From: an uncultured Bacilli bacterium
GTDB taxonomy: Bacteria > Bacillota_I > Bacilli_A > RF39 > UBA660
NCBI GenBank assembly: GCA_947623975.1
Contig: CANQHY010000048.1
Span: forward strand, 1 to 8,614
Reading direction: 5' to 3'
Length of the DNA stretch: 8,614 nt
The position numbers were made by a program, and so were the translations under genes. The first letter of the stretch is position 1. Each line of letters opens with the position of its first letter. This document shows, piece after piece, positions 1-6,755 of this stretch. Under the pieces are notes generated by a model. It made no database searches and had not been told where the DNA came from. It saw only the letters and a list, made by a program, of their open reading frames with translations.

Positions 1-1359
1 TATAATGGCATTCTCAACCCGAGAGAGGCTTTTACAGTTAGATGTGAACTTGAGGAAGGGTATTTTGTTGGAGCAGGTTTCATCATCGATATAATGCAAT
101 ATATATACTTAATTTTTCCAGTTATCTTTCTATTAATCGCTATCTTTATATGGTATAAATTTGGTCGTGATAGGCATGTTGTTGAAACGGTTGAGTTTTA
201 TCCGCCTGAAGGATTTAATAGCTTGGAAGTAGGTTTCTTGTATAAAGGAAAAGCTGATGAACAAGATGTTACTTCACTTATTGTGTATTTAGCAAATAAA
301 GGATATATAAAAATTGCTAAAACAGAAGAAAAATCTTTATTCTCGACATCAGAAGGATTTAAGATAATTAAATTAAAAGAATATGATGGCAATAATTTAA
401 ATGAACGACTTTTCTTAGAGGGATTATTTAAAAATAAATCATCTGCATCTATCCAAGGAAATAATGGGATAGAAGAGGTTACATCATCAGATTTATACGA
501 TAGCTTTTATGTCACAGCTAGAAAAATATTATCCAATATCAACAGTAAAGAAAATAAAGAAAAAATATTTGAGAAAAAGGCATCTTTTAAATCAGGACTT
601 ATCGTTTTTATGATAATGGTTACTTACTGTTTGATTACTGTTCCACCACTTGTCGATAGCAATCTATTAGAGGTATTATTTCCGGCTTTAATATTTCCAG
701 GAATTGGTTTTTCTGTAATGTTCATTTTAGTATTTGGCGAAAAGCGACCTATCTATAGTAATGGTAAAACTATTAATTCATCTCTAGCAACAAAAGTGTT
801 TGGGATAGTATGGGGAAGTTTGTTTGGTGGAATGCCATGGGCCTTTATAGTTCTTCCTACATTATTACAAGATCCAATGTATTTAATCGGATACGTAATT
901 GGTTTGATTTGTGTTATAGGAATGATGATTTGTATAATGCATTTACCTAGAAGAACTGTGTATGGTACTGAAATTTTAGGAAAATTAAAAGGATTTAAGA
1001 GATTCCTAGAAACAGCTGAAAAAGACAAATTAGAAGCGATGGTCAATGAGAATCCAACATATTTCTATGATATATTACCTTACACTTATGTTTTAGGTGT
1101 ATCTGATAAATGGATGAAAAAATTTGAATTGATATCATTACAGGCACCAACTTGGTATGACAGTCCTAGTAATTTCAATATGGTAACGTTTGGAATGTTT
1201 ATGAGTGCTACCATGTCATCTGCTCAAAGTGTTATGTCGTATGCCTCATCTGATAATTTATCCGATGGCTTCAGTAGTTCATCTAGTGGCGGTTCCAGTA
1301 GCGGTGGTGGAGGCTTCTCTGGTGGCGGTTCCGGGGGTGGAGGCGGAGGCTCTTGGTAG
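1..1359 (+). CDS. DUF2207 family membrane protein, 5' end outside window
   Basis: The reading frame is already open at base 1, giving 31 codons before the ATG at 94 that include a segment (YNGILNPREAFTVRCELEEG) typical of the extracellular part of DUF2207 proteins. The true start is therefore upstream and the ATG at 94 is internal. Counting from that Met: a membrane helix at about 3-21; a cytoplasmic region at 25-160 with the family pattern of PPEGFNSLEVGFLYKG and LANKGYIKI; hydrophobic stretches near 168-185, 190-214, 233-256 and 262-284; the conserved block YGTEILGKLKGFKRFLETAE at 290-309, followed by a DILPYTYVLGVSDKW-type segment; and a Ser/Gly-rich tail (about 385-421) ending in GGGSW. 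These are hallmarks of DUF2207, a widespread membrane family of unknown biochemical role. An intrinsic terminator follows 60 bases downstream. Family assignment is firm; function is unknown. Confidence 0.9.
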   Translation, partial: YNGILNPREAFTVRCELEEGYFVGAGFIIDIMQYIYLIFPVIFLLIAIFIWYKFGRDRHVVETVEFYPPEGFNSLEVGFLYKGKADEQDVTSLIVYLANKGYIKIAKTEEKSLFSTSEGFKIIKLKEYDGNNLNERLFLEGLFKNKSSASIQGNNGIEEVTSSDLYDSFYVTARKILSNINSKENKEKIFEKKASFKSGLIVFMIMVTYCLITVPPLVDSNLLEVLFPALIFPGIGFSVMFILVFGEKRPIYSNGKTINSSLATKVFGIVWGSLFGGMPWAFIVLPTLLQDPMYLIGYVIGLICVIGMMICIMHLPRRTVYGTEILGKLKGFKRFLETAEKDKLEAMVNENPTYFYDILPYTYVLGVSDKWMKKFELISLQAPTWYDSPSNFNMVTFGMFMSATMSSAQSVMSYASSDNLSDGFSSSSSGGSSSGGGGFSGGGSGGGGGGSW

Positions 1360-1420
1360 TCACGACTTTTCCACTATCTAAAAGCACTTATTATTTATAG
1401 TAAAAAAGTTACATAAAAAG

Positions 1421-1462
1421 AAAGACAAAAAATGGTGAAAATACCCGAATTTGTCTTTTTTT
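1421..1462 (+). terminator. Intrinsic terminator after the DUF2207 gene
   Basis: AAAGACAAA (1421-1429) pairs perfectly with TTTGTCTTT (1450-1458), with an inner GGT/ACC pairing (1434-1436 with 1443-1445), and the stem runs into a T tract to 1462. It has little GC, but its position 60 bases past the stop codon fits a Rho-independent terminator. The rest of the 256-base gap up to 1616 is very AT-rich and shows no other clear feature apart from a weak -10-like element. Confidence 0.6.
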
Positions 1463-1554
1463 ATAATAAATGAGATTATCATATAATAGTATTGAATATA
1501 GCTAATAAATATTAAAAATTTAAAATTTTTTAAAAATTATACCACTTTTAATGA

Positions 1555-1560
1555 TAGAAT
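1555..1560 (+). promoter_or_regulatory. Possible -10 element for the adenylate-forming enzyme gene
   Basis: TAGAAT lies about 55 bases before the start codon at 1616. The same TGATAGAAT string occurs ahead of the flavodoxin gene. No convincing -35 box is visible at 16-18 bases upstream, so this is a weak call in an AT-rich region. Confidence 0.25.
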
Positions 1561-1615
1561 TAATATATAGTGAAAGAAAATACTGTTAGATAGTAGATGA
1601 AAATAGGAGAAAGAT

Positions 1616-3382
1616 ATGGGAAAAATAAACGATTTTTTCTTTAAATTATTTAAGAAAAAAGATACTAATAAACCTTGGTTGGATTACTATTCACGCGAGG
1701 AAAAATCTATAAAGTTTACCAATAAATCGATCTATGATTATATGGTTGATGAAGTAGGAAATGATTTAGATTACATAGTTTTAAACTATTTTGAGAATAG
1801 GATTAGTTATAATGATTTTTTTAGATCTATCAATACTTGTGCCAGAGCATTGAGAGAGTTTGGAGTCAAAGAAAAAGATGTAGTTACTATTTGTTTACCT
1901 AATATGCCAGAGGCGATTTATATATTTTATGCTTGTAATAAAATTGGTGCTGTAGCAGATATTATCCATCCTCTTTCTAGTCCAGAACAAGTTAAGTTTT
2001 ATTTACATGAATCAAAATCTAGATATTTATTTTTAGTTGATTTTAATTATGAAAAAATGAAAGACATAATACCAGATACTCTTGTATATAAAACAATTCT
2101 TGTATCTCCCAAAGAGAGTATGCCATTTGGTTTAAATATCGGTTATACTTTAACTCGTAGTATTAAAACTAAAAAACCGTTATTTAATGATTCGGCATAT
2201 ATGAGTTGGAAAGAATTCATGCGATATGGTAATTCTAACTTGAGAGAATATCATGCTAAGATGAGTAGTAAAGATTTAGCTTTGATACTTCATAGTGGGG
2301 GAACGACTGGTACTCCTAAGGGAATAATGATTTCTAATTATAGTTTTAACGCTATTGCTCAACAAAGTGCTGTTAATGTTATCGATGTCAGACCAAAAGA
2401 TAAAATAGTTACTGTTCTTCCTATTTTCCATGGATTTGGATTAGGAATTTGTATTCATACACCTATATGTCTTAAAGTTGAGACTATTCTTATGCCAGAG
2501 TATGATGCGAATAGATTTTATAAAATATGGAAAAATGATAAACCTCATGTAATATTGGGAGTTCCTACTTTATGGGAAGGTATGATGTCAAATAAAAAAT
2601 TTGATAATGTCGATATGTCTCAATTGAAATACATTATAAGTGGTGGTGATTATCTTTCTATCCAGGCTGAAACGCGAATTAATAATTTTTTACACAAACA
2701 CGGTGCTAAAGTTAACATTTTGAAGGGGTATGGAATGACCGAAAGTGTGGCGGCAACTGCCTATACTTTTCCGGGAACTAATGAACCAGGTAGTATTGGA
2801 ATACCGATGATTGGTAATAATTACAAAATTTGTGATTCGGAAACGATGGAAGAGATGCCTCTTGGTGAAGAAGGGGAGATCTGTGTAAATGGTCCAACTC
2901 TTATGATGGGATATCTAAATAATAAAGAAGAGACAAAACAGGTTCTTAAAACTCATAAAGATGGTAAGAAGTGGTTGCACACTGGAGACATTGGTTATAT
3001 TTCTCCTAGTGGAGTAGTATATTTTACTTCGAGATTAAAACGAATGATAGTGGTATCAGGATTTAATGTCTATCCTTCAGCAATAGAAAAAGTTATATCA
3101 AAACATCAAGATGTTAGTAAAGTATGCGTAGTTGGTATTCCTCATCCATATAAAATTCATGTCCCTAAAGCTTTTATCGTATTAAAGGATGGAGTTAAAC
3201 CATCAAATAAATTGAAAAAAGAAATCAAAGAGTTATGTAAAAACGAATTAGCAGTTTATTCGATCCCTAAAGAAATTGAGTTTAGAGAAAAATTACCAAT
3301 AACGTTATATAATAAAATTGATTATAAAACTTTAGAGAATGAAGAATTACAAAAATACAACGATAAAGAAACAAAATCTTAA
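1616..3382 (+). CDS. Class I adenylate-forming enzyme, acyl-CoA synthetase-like (AMP-binding)
   Basis: The 588-residue protein belongs to the ANL superfamily (acyl/aryl-CoA synthetases, NRPS adenylation domains, luciferases), which activates a carboxylate with ATP to an acyl-adenylate and usually transfers it to CoA or a carrier protein. Visible core motifs: phosphate-binding SGGTTGTPKG (227-236), PIFHGFG (269-275), GYGMTES (371-377), HTGD (455-458) and the hinge region RLKRMIVVSGFNVYPSAIE (473-491). The catalytic lysine of the C-terminal subdomain is probably K567 in LPITLYNKIDY. Length matches medium/long-chain acyl-CoA ligases. The N-terminus (FFFKLFKKK) is hydrophobic then basic, which could let it lie on the membrane (inference). 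AGGAG at 1605-1609 sits 6 bases before the ATG and fixes the start. No carrier protein, thioesterase or lipid gene is adjacent, so the substrate cannot be read from context; a fatty acid is the default guess. Confidence 0.85.
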   Translation: MGKINDFFFKLFKKKDTNKPWLDYYSREEKSIKFTNKSIYDYMVDEVGNDLDYIVLNYFENRISYNDFFRSINTCARALREFGVKEKDVVTICLPNMPEAIYIFYACNKIGAVADIIHPLSSPEQVKFYLHESKSRYLFLVDFNYEKMKDIIPDTLVYKTILVSPKESMPFGLNIGYTLTRSIKTKKPLFNDSAYMSWKEFMRYGNSNLREYHAKMSSKDLALILHSGGTTGTPKGIMISNYSFNAIAQQSAVNVIDVRPKDKIVTVLPIFHGFGLGICIHTPICLKVETILMPEYDANRFYKIWKNDKPHVILGVPTLWEGMMSNKKFDNVDMSQLKYIISGGDYLSIQAETRINNFLHKHGAKVNILKGYGMTESVAATAYTFPGTNEPGSIGIPMIGNNYKICDSETMEEMPLGEEGEICVNGPTLMMGYLNNKEETKQVLKTHKDGKKWLHTGDIGYISPSGVVYFTSRLKRMIVVSGFNVYPSAIEKVISKHQDVSKVCVVGIPHPYKIHVPKAFIVLKDGVKPSNKLKKEIKELCKNELAVYSIPKEIEFREKLPITLYNKIDYKTLENEELQKYNDKETKS

Positions 3383-3403
3383 ATTTAAAATTATATCCTA
3401 AAT

Positions 3404-3438
3404 AAAAAAGTATCAATCTTTTTGATTGGTACTTTTTA
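3404..3438. terminator. Bidirectional terminator between convergent genes
   Basis: AAAAAGTATCAATC (3405-3418) pairs with GATTGGTACTTTTT (3424-3437), a 14-bp stem with one G-T pair and a TTTTT loop. A T run follows on the plus strand and the A run at 3404-3409 gives a T run on the minus strand. It lies between the ends of the AMP-binding enzyme gene (stop 3382) and the convergent lipoprotein gene (stop 3452), so it can stop transcription from both sides. Confidence 0.85.
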
Positions 3439-3451
3439 ATAACCTTTTAAA

Positions 3452-4144
3452 TTATTTTTCTAAAGCTTTAGTAGAAGTTATCTTCTCACATTGTTTAGAT
3501 GTAGAATTATAAGTATAACCTTCAGTTTTACAAGTATATGTTGCTTCTTGAGTATCAGTTACTGTACATTTAGAACCGTTTAATTTGCCTTCACTACAAG
3601 AGTAGGTTGTTTTAACTTTACTTGTTTTGTAACATTTTCCATCAATTTCTTTAGTTCCACTTGGACAAACTAATCTTCCTTTAGCTTCAGCATTAGTTAC
3701 GTAACAGTCCTCATTAGGCCCTTTTCGACAAATTCTAATTACGCAACTGCTATTTTCAACTCTTAGAGCTTGATAATACCAACCATTAGATTCTTTTTGT
3801 TGAGTGTAACTTTGAACACAGTAATGTTCAATTACTTTTTGACTTGCTTGTTTACTTATACAAGAGCTTCCGCTTAAGGTATAACCACTACTACAACTTT
3901 TGGTTGCTTTTGCATTTGTAGTTGTCGTTTTAACACACTTTCCGTCAGTCAATTTATAACCATCGTTACAAGTTTGAACAGCTTCTTCAGTTTCGGTAAC
4001 TTCACAATTTTCACCCTTTAGTGTTCCTTCTTCACAATAGTATTCCTTTTGTTTTACATTTTCTTTTTTAGTATTTTCGTTTCCACAACCAGTCATTGTC
4101 AAAACTAGCATACTACTTAGTAAAATGTATAAAACTTTTTTCAT
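3452..4144 (-). CDS. Secreted lipoprotein with repeated paired-cysteine motifs
   Basis: The 230-residue product starts with a lipoprotein signal peptide: MKK, a hydrophobic core, then LTMTGC with the predicted lipidated Cys at position 20. The mature part is hydrophilic and built from short modules of the form YxC-x-x-G-x-L-x-G-x-x-C followed by a Thr/Lys/Glu stretch. Sixteen further cysteines fall at 37/47, 59/70, 84/95, 109/134, 139/147, 160/171, 183/193 and 205/219, that is eight pairs, most 10-11 residues apart. The even count suggests local disulfide loops on the outer face of the membrane (inference). GGGAGGT at 4149-4155 (minus sense), just before the ATG, sets the start. An extended -10 lies upstream. 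The four-helix membrane protein gene ends 48 bases upstream on the same strand, so readthrough co-expression is possible. No enzyme family is recognised and the role is unknown. Confidence 0.8.
   Translation of the reverse strand: MKKVLYILLSSMLVLTMTGCGNENTKKENVKQKEYYCEEGTLKGENCEVTETEEAVQTCNDGYKLTDGKCVKTTTTNAKATKSCSSGYTLSGSSCISKQASQKVIEHYCVQSYTQQKESNGWYYQALRVENSSCVIRICRKGPNEDCYVTNAEAKGRLVCPSGTKEIDGKCYKTSKVKTTYSCSEGKLNGSKCTVTDTQEATYTCKTEGYTYNSTSKQCEKITSTKALEK
3455..4048 (-). repeat. Degenerate Cys-pair repeat region inside the lipoprotein
   Basis: Residues 33-230 hold about seven imperfect modules. The clearest are YYCEEGTLKGENC, TCNDGYKLTDGKC, SCSSGYTLSGSSC, LVCPSGTKEIDGKC and YSCSEGKLNGSKC. 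Each is followed by a Thr-rich linker such as TVTDTQEATY. The module at 109-147 is longer and carries two Cys pairs. The repeats are diverged at the DNA level, so they are old rather than a recent slippage expansion. Confidence 0.7.
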
Positions 4145-4172
4145 CTTTACCTCCCAATAAATACTTTACTAT

Positions 4173-4181
4173 ATTATAACA
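4173..4181 (-). promoter_or_regulatory. Extended -10 promoter for the lipoprotein gene
   Basis: Read on the minus strand this is TGTTATAAT, a consensus -10 with the upstream TGn extension, which often works without a good -35 box; none is obvious here. The expected start of transcription is near 4166, giving a leader of about 20 bases that contains the ribosome binding site. It lies in the 48-base gap after the membrane protein gene. Confidence 0.5.
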
Positions 4182-4192
4182 TAACTATATAT

Positions 4193-4687
4193 TTATTTTT
4201 GATTGTTTTTAACTTCAGAAAAATATCTAATAATCATTATAATTGTAATTTGAATAAATGAAATTGCAACAAAAGCTAAAAAAATCGCTATTATACTGTA
4301 TGTCACGAAAGCTAAAACGTCACTAATGCCCATCTTAACTAAACGAGCAAATATAGGCATTAATCCAACTATTAATGCAATTGCAATAATTGGCAGTGAT
4401 ATAAACAATATGCAACCGATTGGAAAAGCTAAAATGTAAAATATAGGTGATAGTGTATTGTTATTCATTTTGTCCCATTTATTTATTATAAATTTGCATA
4501 TTTTGGAACTTTGAGAAGTGATAGCATACATAATCAAAGCTATAAAGCCAGAGCTAATGATCGCGGAAAGTAACTGTGAGATATCATGAGATACGAACAA
4601 GATCTCAATATCTATAACTATAAACATCAAGAAAGCCATGGCGATTCTCGATAATTTTATATATTTATCCAAGGAATTATTTTGCAT
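4193..4687 (-). CDS. Small integral membrane protein, unknown function
   Basis: The 164-residue protein is not recognised. It has hydrophobic segments at about 14-32, 37-56, 81-108 and 122-153, suggesting four membrane helices, with a Lys-rich connector (61-73, containing KICKFIINKWDK) and a charged C-terminus. No catalytic or binding motif is apparent. GGAGGT at 4695-4700 (minus sense), 7 bases ahead of the ATG, supports the start. The lipoprotein gene follows 48 bases downstream on the same strand, and the XRE regulator gene upstream is separated from it by a terminator. The codon pattern and good ribosome binding site make it a real gene, but nothing in the sequence shows what it does. Confidence 0.75.
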   Translation of the reverse strand: MQNNSLDKYIKLSRIAMAFLMFIVIDIEILFVSHDISQLLSAIISSGFIALIMYAITSQSSKICKFIINKWDKMNNNTLSPIFYILAFPIGCILFISLPIIAIALIVGLMPIFARLVKMGISDVLAFVTYSIIAIFLAFVAISFIQITIIMIIRYFSEVKNNQK

Positions 4688-4731
4688 TTTTTATACCTCC
4701 AAAACTTTATTACTACTATATTTACTATTTT

Positions 4732-4740
4732 AATATAGCA
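4732..4740 (-). promoter_or_regulatory. Extended -10 promoter for the membrane protein gene
   Basis: On the minus strand this reads TGCTATATT, an extended -10 with one mismatch to TATAAT. Predicted transcription would begin near 4725, about 38 bases before the start codon. No strong -35 box is seen. The inverted repeat at 4764-4797 lies immediately upstream. Confidence 0.35.
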
Positions 4741-4763
4741 AATTTTAAAATAAATCATAGTAA

Positions 4764-4797
4764 TTCAAAACAACTATCTATATATAATTGTTTTGAA
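4764..4797. repeat. Perfect 10-bp inverted repeat upstream of the membrane protein gene
   Basis: TTCAAAACAA (4764-4773) and TTGTTTTGAA (4788-4797) are perfect inverted copies separated by 14 bases, centred about 93 bases before the start codon of the minus-strand membrane protein gene. No T run follows on either strand, so it is not a normal terminator. Its location upstream of a promoter-like element suggests a protein-binding site or an RNA hairpin, but the function is unproven. Confidence 0.5.
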
Positions 4798-4888
4798 ATA
4801 GAGTATCGTGAAAGATAACTTAAATTTTTTCCTGTAGTGTAAATATATTTTTAATATTCATGTGACTGAAACATAACGATAATTGAAA

Positions 4889-4921
4889 GAAATAAAACAA
4901 ACTCCGTAAAGGAATTTGTTT
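4889..4921 (-). terminator. Intrinsic terminator overlapping the stop of the XRE regulator gene
   Basis: On the minus strand AAACAAA (complement of 4915-4921) plus TCC pairs with GGA plus TTTGTTT (complement of 4895-4901), with one mismatch, a five-base loop and the T-rich tail TTTTATTTC. The first stem bases are shared with the TAA stop at 4920-4922. It separates the regulator transcript from the membrane protein gene downstream. Confidence 0.7.
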
Positions 4922-5159
4922 AGTTTATATCATCAAATAATTGTCTAATATCAATTTCTAATGCGTCAGCAAACTTTCCAATAGTTTCTAATAAAGGGGT
5001 TTTATCGATTGACAAGCATTCTAGATCTCTTACATATCCATGAGTTAGCCCTGTTAAATCAGCAAGTTCTTGAAGCGTGTACTTTCTCATTAAGCGATAT
5101 TTTTTTATGTTTTTTCTAACAATCAATGATAATTGTTCCTTTGAATATCTGCTAGTCAA
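4920..5159 (-). CDS. XRE/Cro-type helix-turn-helix regulator, TTG start
   Basis: The 79-residue protein is almost entirely one HTH_3 (XRE/Cro) DNA-binding domain. The helix-turn-helix is at 28-47 (TLQELADLTGLTHGYVRDLE), followed by the usual DKTPLLETIGKFADALEIDI helices and a short acidic end (LFDDIN). No effector domain follows, as in many compact phage- or plasmid-type regulators. The frame has no ATG near the N-terminus: an in-frame TGA lies 7 codons upstream, and the only start that gives a full domain is TTG at 5157-5159, with AGGAAGAG upstream. An ATG at 5164-5166 is in another frame and stops after four codons. The gene diverges from the zinc-ribbon/Ltp protein gene across a 105-base gap, so it may control that promoter and its own (inference). 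Confidence 0.85.
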   Translation of the reverse strand: MTSRYSKEQLSLIVRKNIKKYRLMRKYTLQELADLTGLTHGYVRDLECLSIDKTPLLETIGKFADALEIDIRQLFDDIN

Positions 5160-5234
5160 AGTACATCTCTTCCTTTCTCATTTAGATTATTCCACAAAAA
5201 AGGCAAAAAATATGTCGCCTGCGTGAAGTTTTGG

Positions 5235-5243
5235 TGATATAAT
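5235..5243 (+). promoter_or_regulatory. Extended -10 promoter for the zinc-ribbon/Ltp gene
   Basis: TGATATAAT is a perfect extended -10 (TGn-TATAAT). The sequence 17 bases upstream (TCGCCT) is a poor -35. Transcription would start near 5250, directly against the AAAGGAG at 5251-5257, leaving a leader of only about 15 bases. The regulator gene starts 76 bases to the left on the other strand, so this short divergent region should also hold its promoter, which I could not place. Confidence 0.55.
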
Positions 5244-5264
5244 AAATTCGAAAGGAGTTTATGT

Positions 5265-5975
5265 ATGAGTAAGCAAGTAAAAGTTTGTAAAAAATGTAAG
5301 GAGCAGATAGACAAAAAGGCAAAGAAATGTCCACATTGTGGCTCTAAACAAGGGATACCAACTTGGTTGATAATAATAATTGTTATAGTTGTTATTGCAG
5401 TTATTGCAAGTGCAGGGGGAAATGAATCCGATACAGAAAGTAAATATAAGCAAAATAAAGAAAACAAAGTTACAGTCGCTGATTTTAGTGATATGACAGA
5501 AGCAGAGATTGATGATTGGTGTGAAAGTAATAAAGTAAATTGTTCTATAAAAACTGAATATTCTGATACTGTTGAAAAGGATAAATTTATTAGTCAAAGT
5601 GTAGCACATGACAAAACAATTTATGAAGGAGATAAAATTAAAATAACTTTTTCTTTGGGTAAAGAGCCAACAACAGGTCAAAAAAATGCATTAAAAAAGG
5701 CTGAATCATATTCATCAACCATGCACATGTCAAAAGCTGGAATATATAAACAATTAATTTCTGAATATGGTGAAGGTTTTACAGCTGAGGAAGCTCAATA
5801 TGCTATTGATAATATAAAAGCAGATTGGAATGCCAATGCTTTGGCAAAAGCAAAAGATTATCAATCAACTATGAGTATGTCAAAATCAGCAATTTACAAA
5901 CAATTAACTTCTGAATATGGAGAAGAATTCACTGCTAAAGAAGCACAATATGCAATAGATCATTTAGATGATTAA
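5265..5975 (+). CDS. Zinc-ribbon, single-TM protein with PASTA-like domain and two Ltp repeats
   Basis: The 236-residue protein has four parts. An N-terminal zinc ribbon carries Cys 8, 11, 22 and 25 (CKKC...CPHC). One membrane helix follows at about 33-50. A PASTA-like domain spans about 68-133, with VTVADFSDMTEAEIDDWC at its start and EGDKIKITFSLG at its end; this fold often binds cell-wall material. Two copies of the Ltp domain (PF07553 type) cover about 142-188 and 192-236, and 31 of 41 aligned residues are identical. The expected topology is zinc ribbon inside and the rest outside. The Ltp domain is known from the superinfection-exclusion lipoprotein of Streptococcus thermophilus phage TP-J34, which blocks phage DNA entry, but it also occurs in many ordinary surface proteins. 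Start at 5265: AGGAG at 5253-5257 is 7 bases away, and the ATG at 5261 stops after three codons. A terminator follows. Confidence 0.8.
   Translation: MSKQVKVCKKCKEQIDKKAKKCPHCGSKQGIPTWLIIIIVIVVIAVIASAGGNESDTESKYKQNKENKVTVADFSDMTEAEIDDWCESNKVNCSIKTEYSDTVEKDKFISQSVAHDKTIYEGDKIKITFSLGKEPTTGQKNALKKAESYSSTMHMSKAGIYKQLISEYGEGFTAEEAQYAIDNIKADWNANALAKAKDYQSTMSMSKSAIYKQLTSEYGEEFTAKEAQYAIDHLDD
5688..5960 (+). repeat. Tandem Ltp-domain duplication
   Basis: Codons 142-182 (5688-5810) and 192-232 (5838-5960) encode two copies offset by exactly 50 residues, both containing the pattern MSKxxIYKQLxSEYGExFTA and EAQYAID. Many third-position differences show that the duplication is not recent. Confidence 0.8.
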
Positions 5976-5990
5976 TATTTAGATTGTTTT

Positions 5991-6034
5991 AAGAGGATGA
6001 TATAAAATTAATATTTAACATCATTCTTTTTTTA
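5991..6034 (+). terminator. Intrinsic terminator after the zinc-ribbon/Ltp gene
   Basis: AAGAGGATGAT (5991-6001) pairs with ATCATTCTTTT (6020-6030), with two G-T pairs, and continues into a run of seven T's. It lies 15 bases beyond the stop codon. The remaining bases to 6207 are AT-rich and hold only the promoter-like motif for the flavodoxin gene. Confidence 0.8.
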
Positions 6035-6156
6035 TTATATTTCTTTGAATTACTGAAAATTAATTTATATATTTTGTTTTTAATAATTGATTTCTAGAAA
6101 TAGATTTACAAGAAGAAGATTTTTATTTCATACTACATTATTAAAATATAAAAAAA

Positions 6157-6167
6157 TATGATAGAAT
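6157..6167 (+). promoter_or_regulatory. Possible -10 region for the flavodoxin gene
   Basis: TATGATAGAAT contains two overlapping -10-like hexamers, TATGAT (6157-6162) and TAGAAT (6162-6167). TTATTA at 6138-6143 could act as a weak -35 for the second with an 18-base spacer. It is 41-51 bases before the start codon. The element is plausible but not strong. Confidence 0.35.
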
Positions 6168-6207
6168 GATATTGATGATTCATATTATGTGTAATTAGGA
6201 GGAAAAT

Positions 6208-6705
6208 ATGAAACAATTAGTAGTTTATTTTTCGAGAACAGGAGAAAATTATAATGTCGGTAATATTGAAGTCGGTAATACAGAAGTTATTGCTAATTAT
6301 ATAAGAGATATTACCGGTGCTGATGTTTTTAAAATCGAACCAATGAAAGAATATCCACATGATTATAACGAGTGTATTAAAGTTTCAAAAGAGGAATCTG
6401 ATACAAATGCACGTCCACCTATTAAGAGTTATTTGGATAGTGTTGATGAATACGATGTAATTTATTTAGGTTATCCAATTTGGTGGGGTAAGATGCCTAT
6501 GTGTGTATTAACTTTTTTAGATCATTATAATTTTAATGGAAAAATTATTAGACCTTTTTGTACTCATGAAGGTAATGGGTTAGGTAATACAGTTACTGAT
6601 TTAGCCAAAATGCTTCATGGTGCAGAAGTTAAGCCCGGTTTAGGAGTTCAAGGTTCTACAGTAGCTACTGCTAAAAATATTGTTGAAGAATGGTTAAAGG
6701 GTTAA
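6208..6705 (+). CDS. Flavodoxin family protein (flavodoxin_4 type)
   Basis: The 165-residue protein matches the short flavodoxin-like group common in gut Bacillota, which binds FMN and moves electrons in the cytoplasm. The N-terminal strand and phosphate-binding loop are LVVYFSRTGENY (4-14 region), followed by VGNTEVIANYI. The middle carries YLGYPIWWGKMPM (86-98), whose aromatic residues would stack on the flavin, and PFCTHEGNGLG (116-126) forms the second flavin-contact loop. The family's usual pattern of F-K-I-E-P-x-x-x-YP (41-50) is present. AGGAGG at 6197-6202, 5 bases before the ATG, gives a firm start. The gene stands alone between two terminators, so its redox partner is not indicated. 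Length is normal and no key segment is missing. Confidence 0.88.
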   Translation: MKQLVVYFSRTGENYNVGNIEVGNTEVIANYIRDITGADVFKIEPMKEYPHDYNECIKVSKEESDTNARPPIKSYLDSVDEYDVIYLGYPIWWGKMPMCVLTFLDHYNFNGKIIRPFCTHEGNGLGNTVTDLAKMLHGAEVKPGLGVQGSTVATAKNIVEEWLKG

Positions 6706-6706
6706 A

Positions 6707-6733
6707 AAAAGTCCACATAAATTGTGGGTTTTT
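6707..6733 (+). terminator. Intrinsic terminator after the flavodoxin gene
   Basis: AAAAGTCCACA (6707-6717) pairs with TGTGGGTTTTT (6723-6733) around a TAAAT loop, with a CCACA/TGTGG core and a T tail. It begins directly after the TAA stop at 6703-6705. The A run on its left would also give a T run on the minus strand. Confidence 0.8.
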
Positions 6734-6755
6734 CATTTGATACAATGTGTAATAT

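Noticed and set aside
753..1046. Minus-strand open frame of 97 codons inside the DUF2207 gene
   Set aside because: It lies opposite conserved DUF2207 sequence, has no ribosome binding site and is explained by AT-rich antisense sequence.
1500..1560. AT-only palindromic stretch as an origin or attachment site
   Set aside because: AATTTAAAATTTTTTAAAAATT-like symmetry is expected in such AT-rich gaps; there are no iterons, DnaA boxes or repeats around it.
5156..5681. Two long minus-strand open frames opposite the zinc-ribbon/Ltp gene
   Set aside because: They are antisense to a gene with clear domains, their products are low-complexity (Thr/Asn/Phe runs), and no ribosome binding site or family match supports them.
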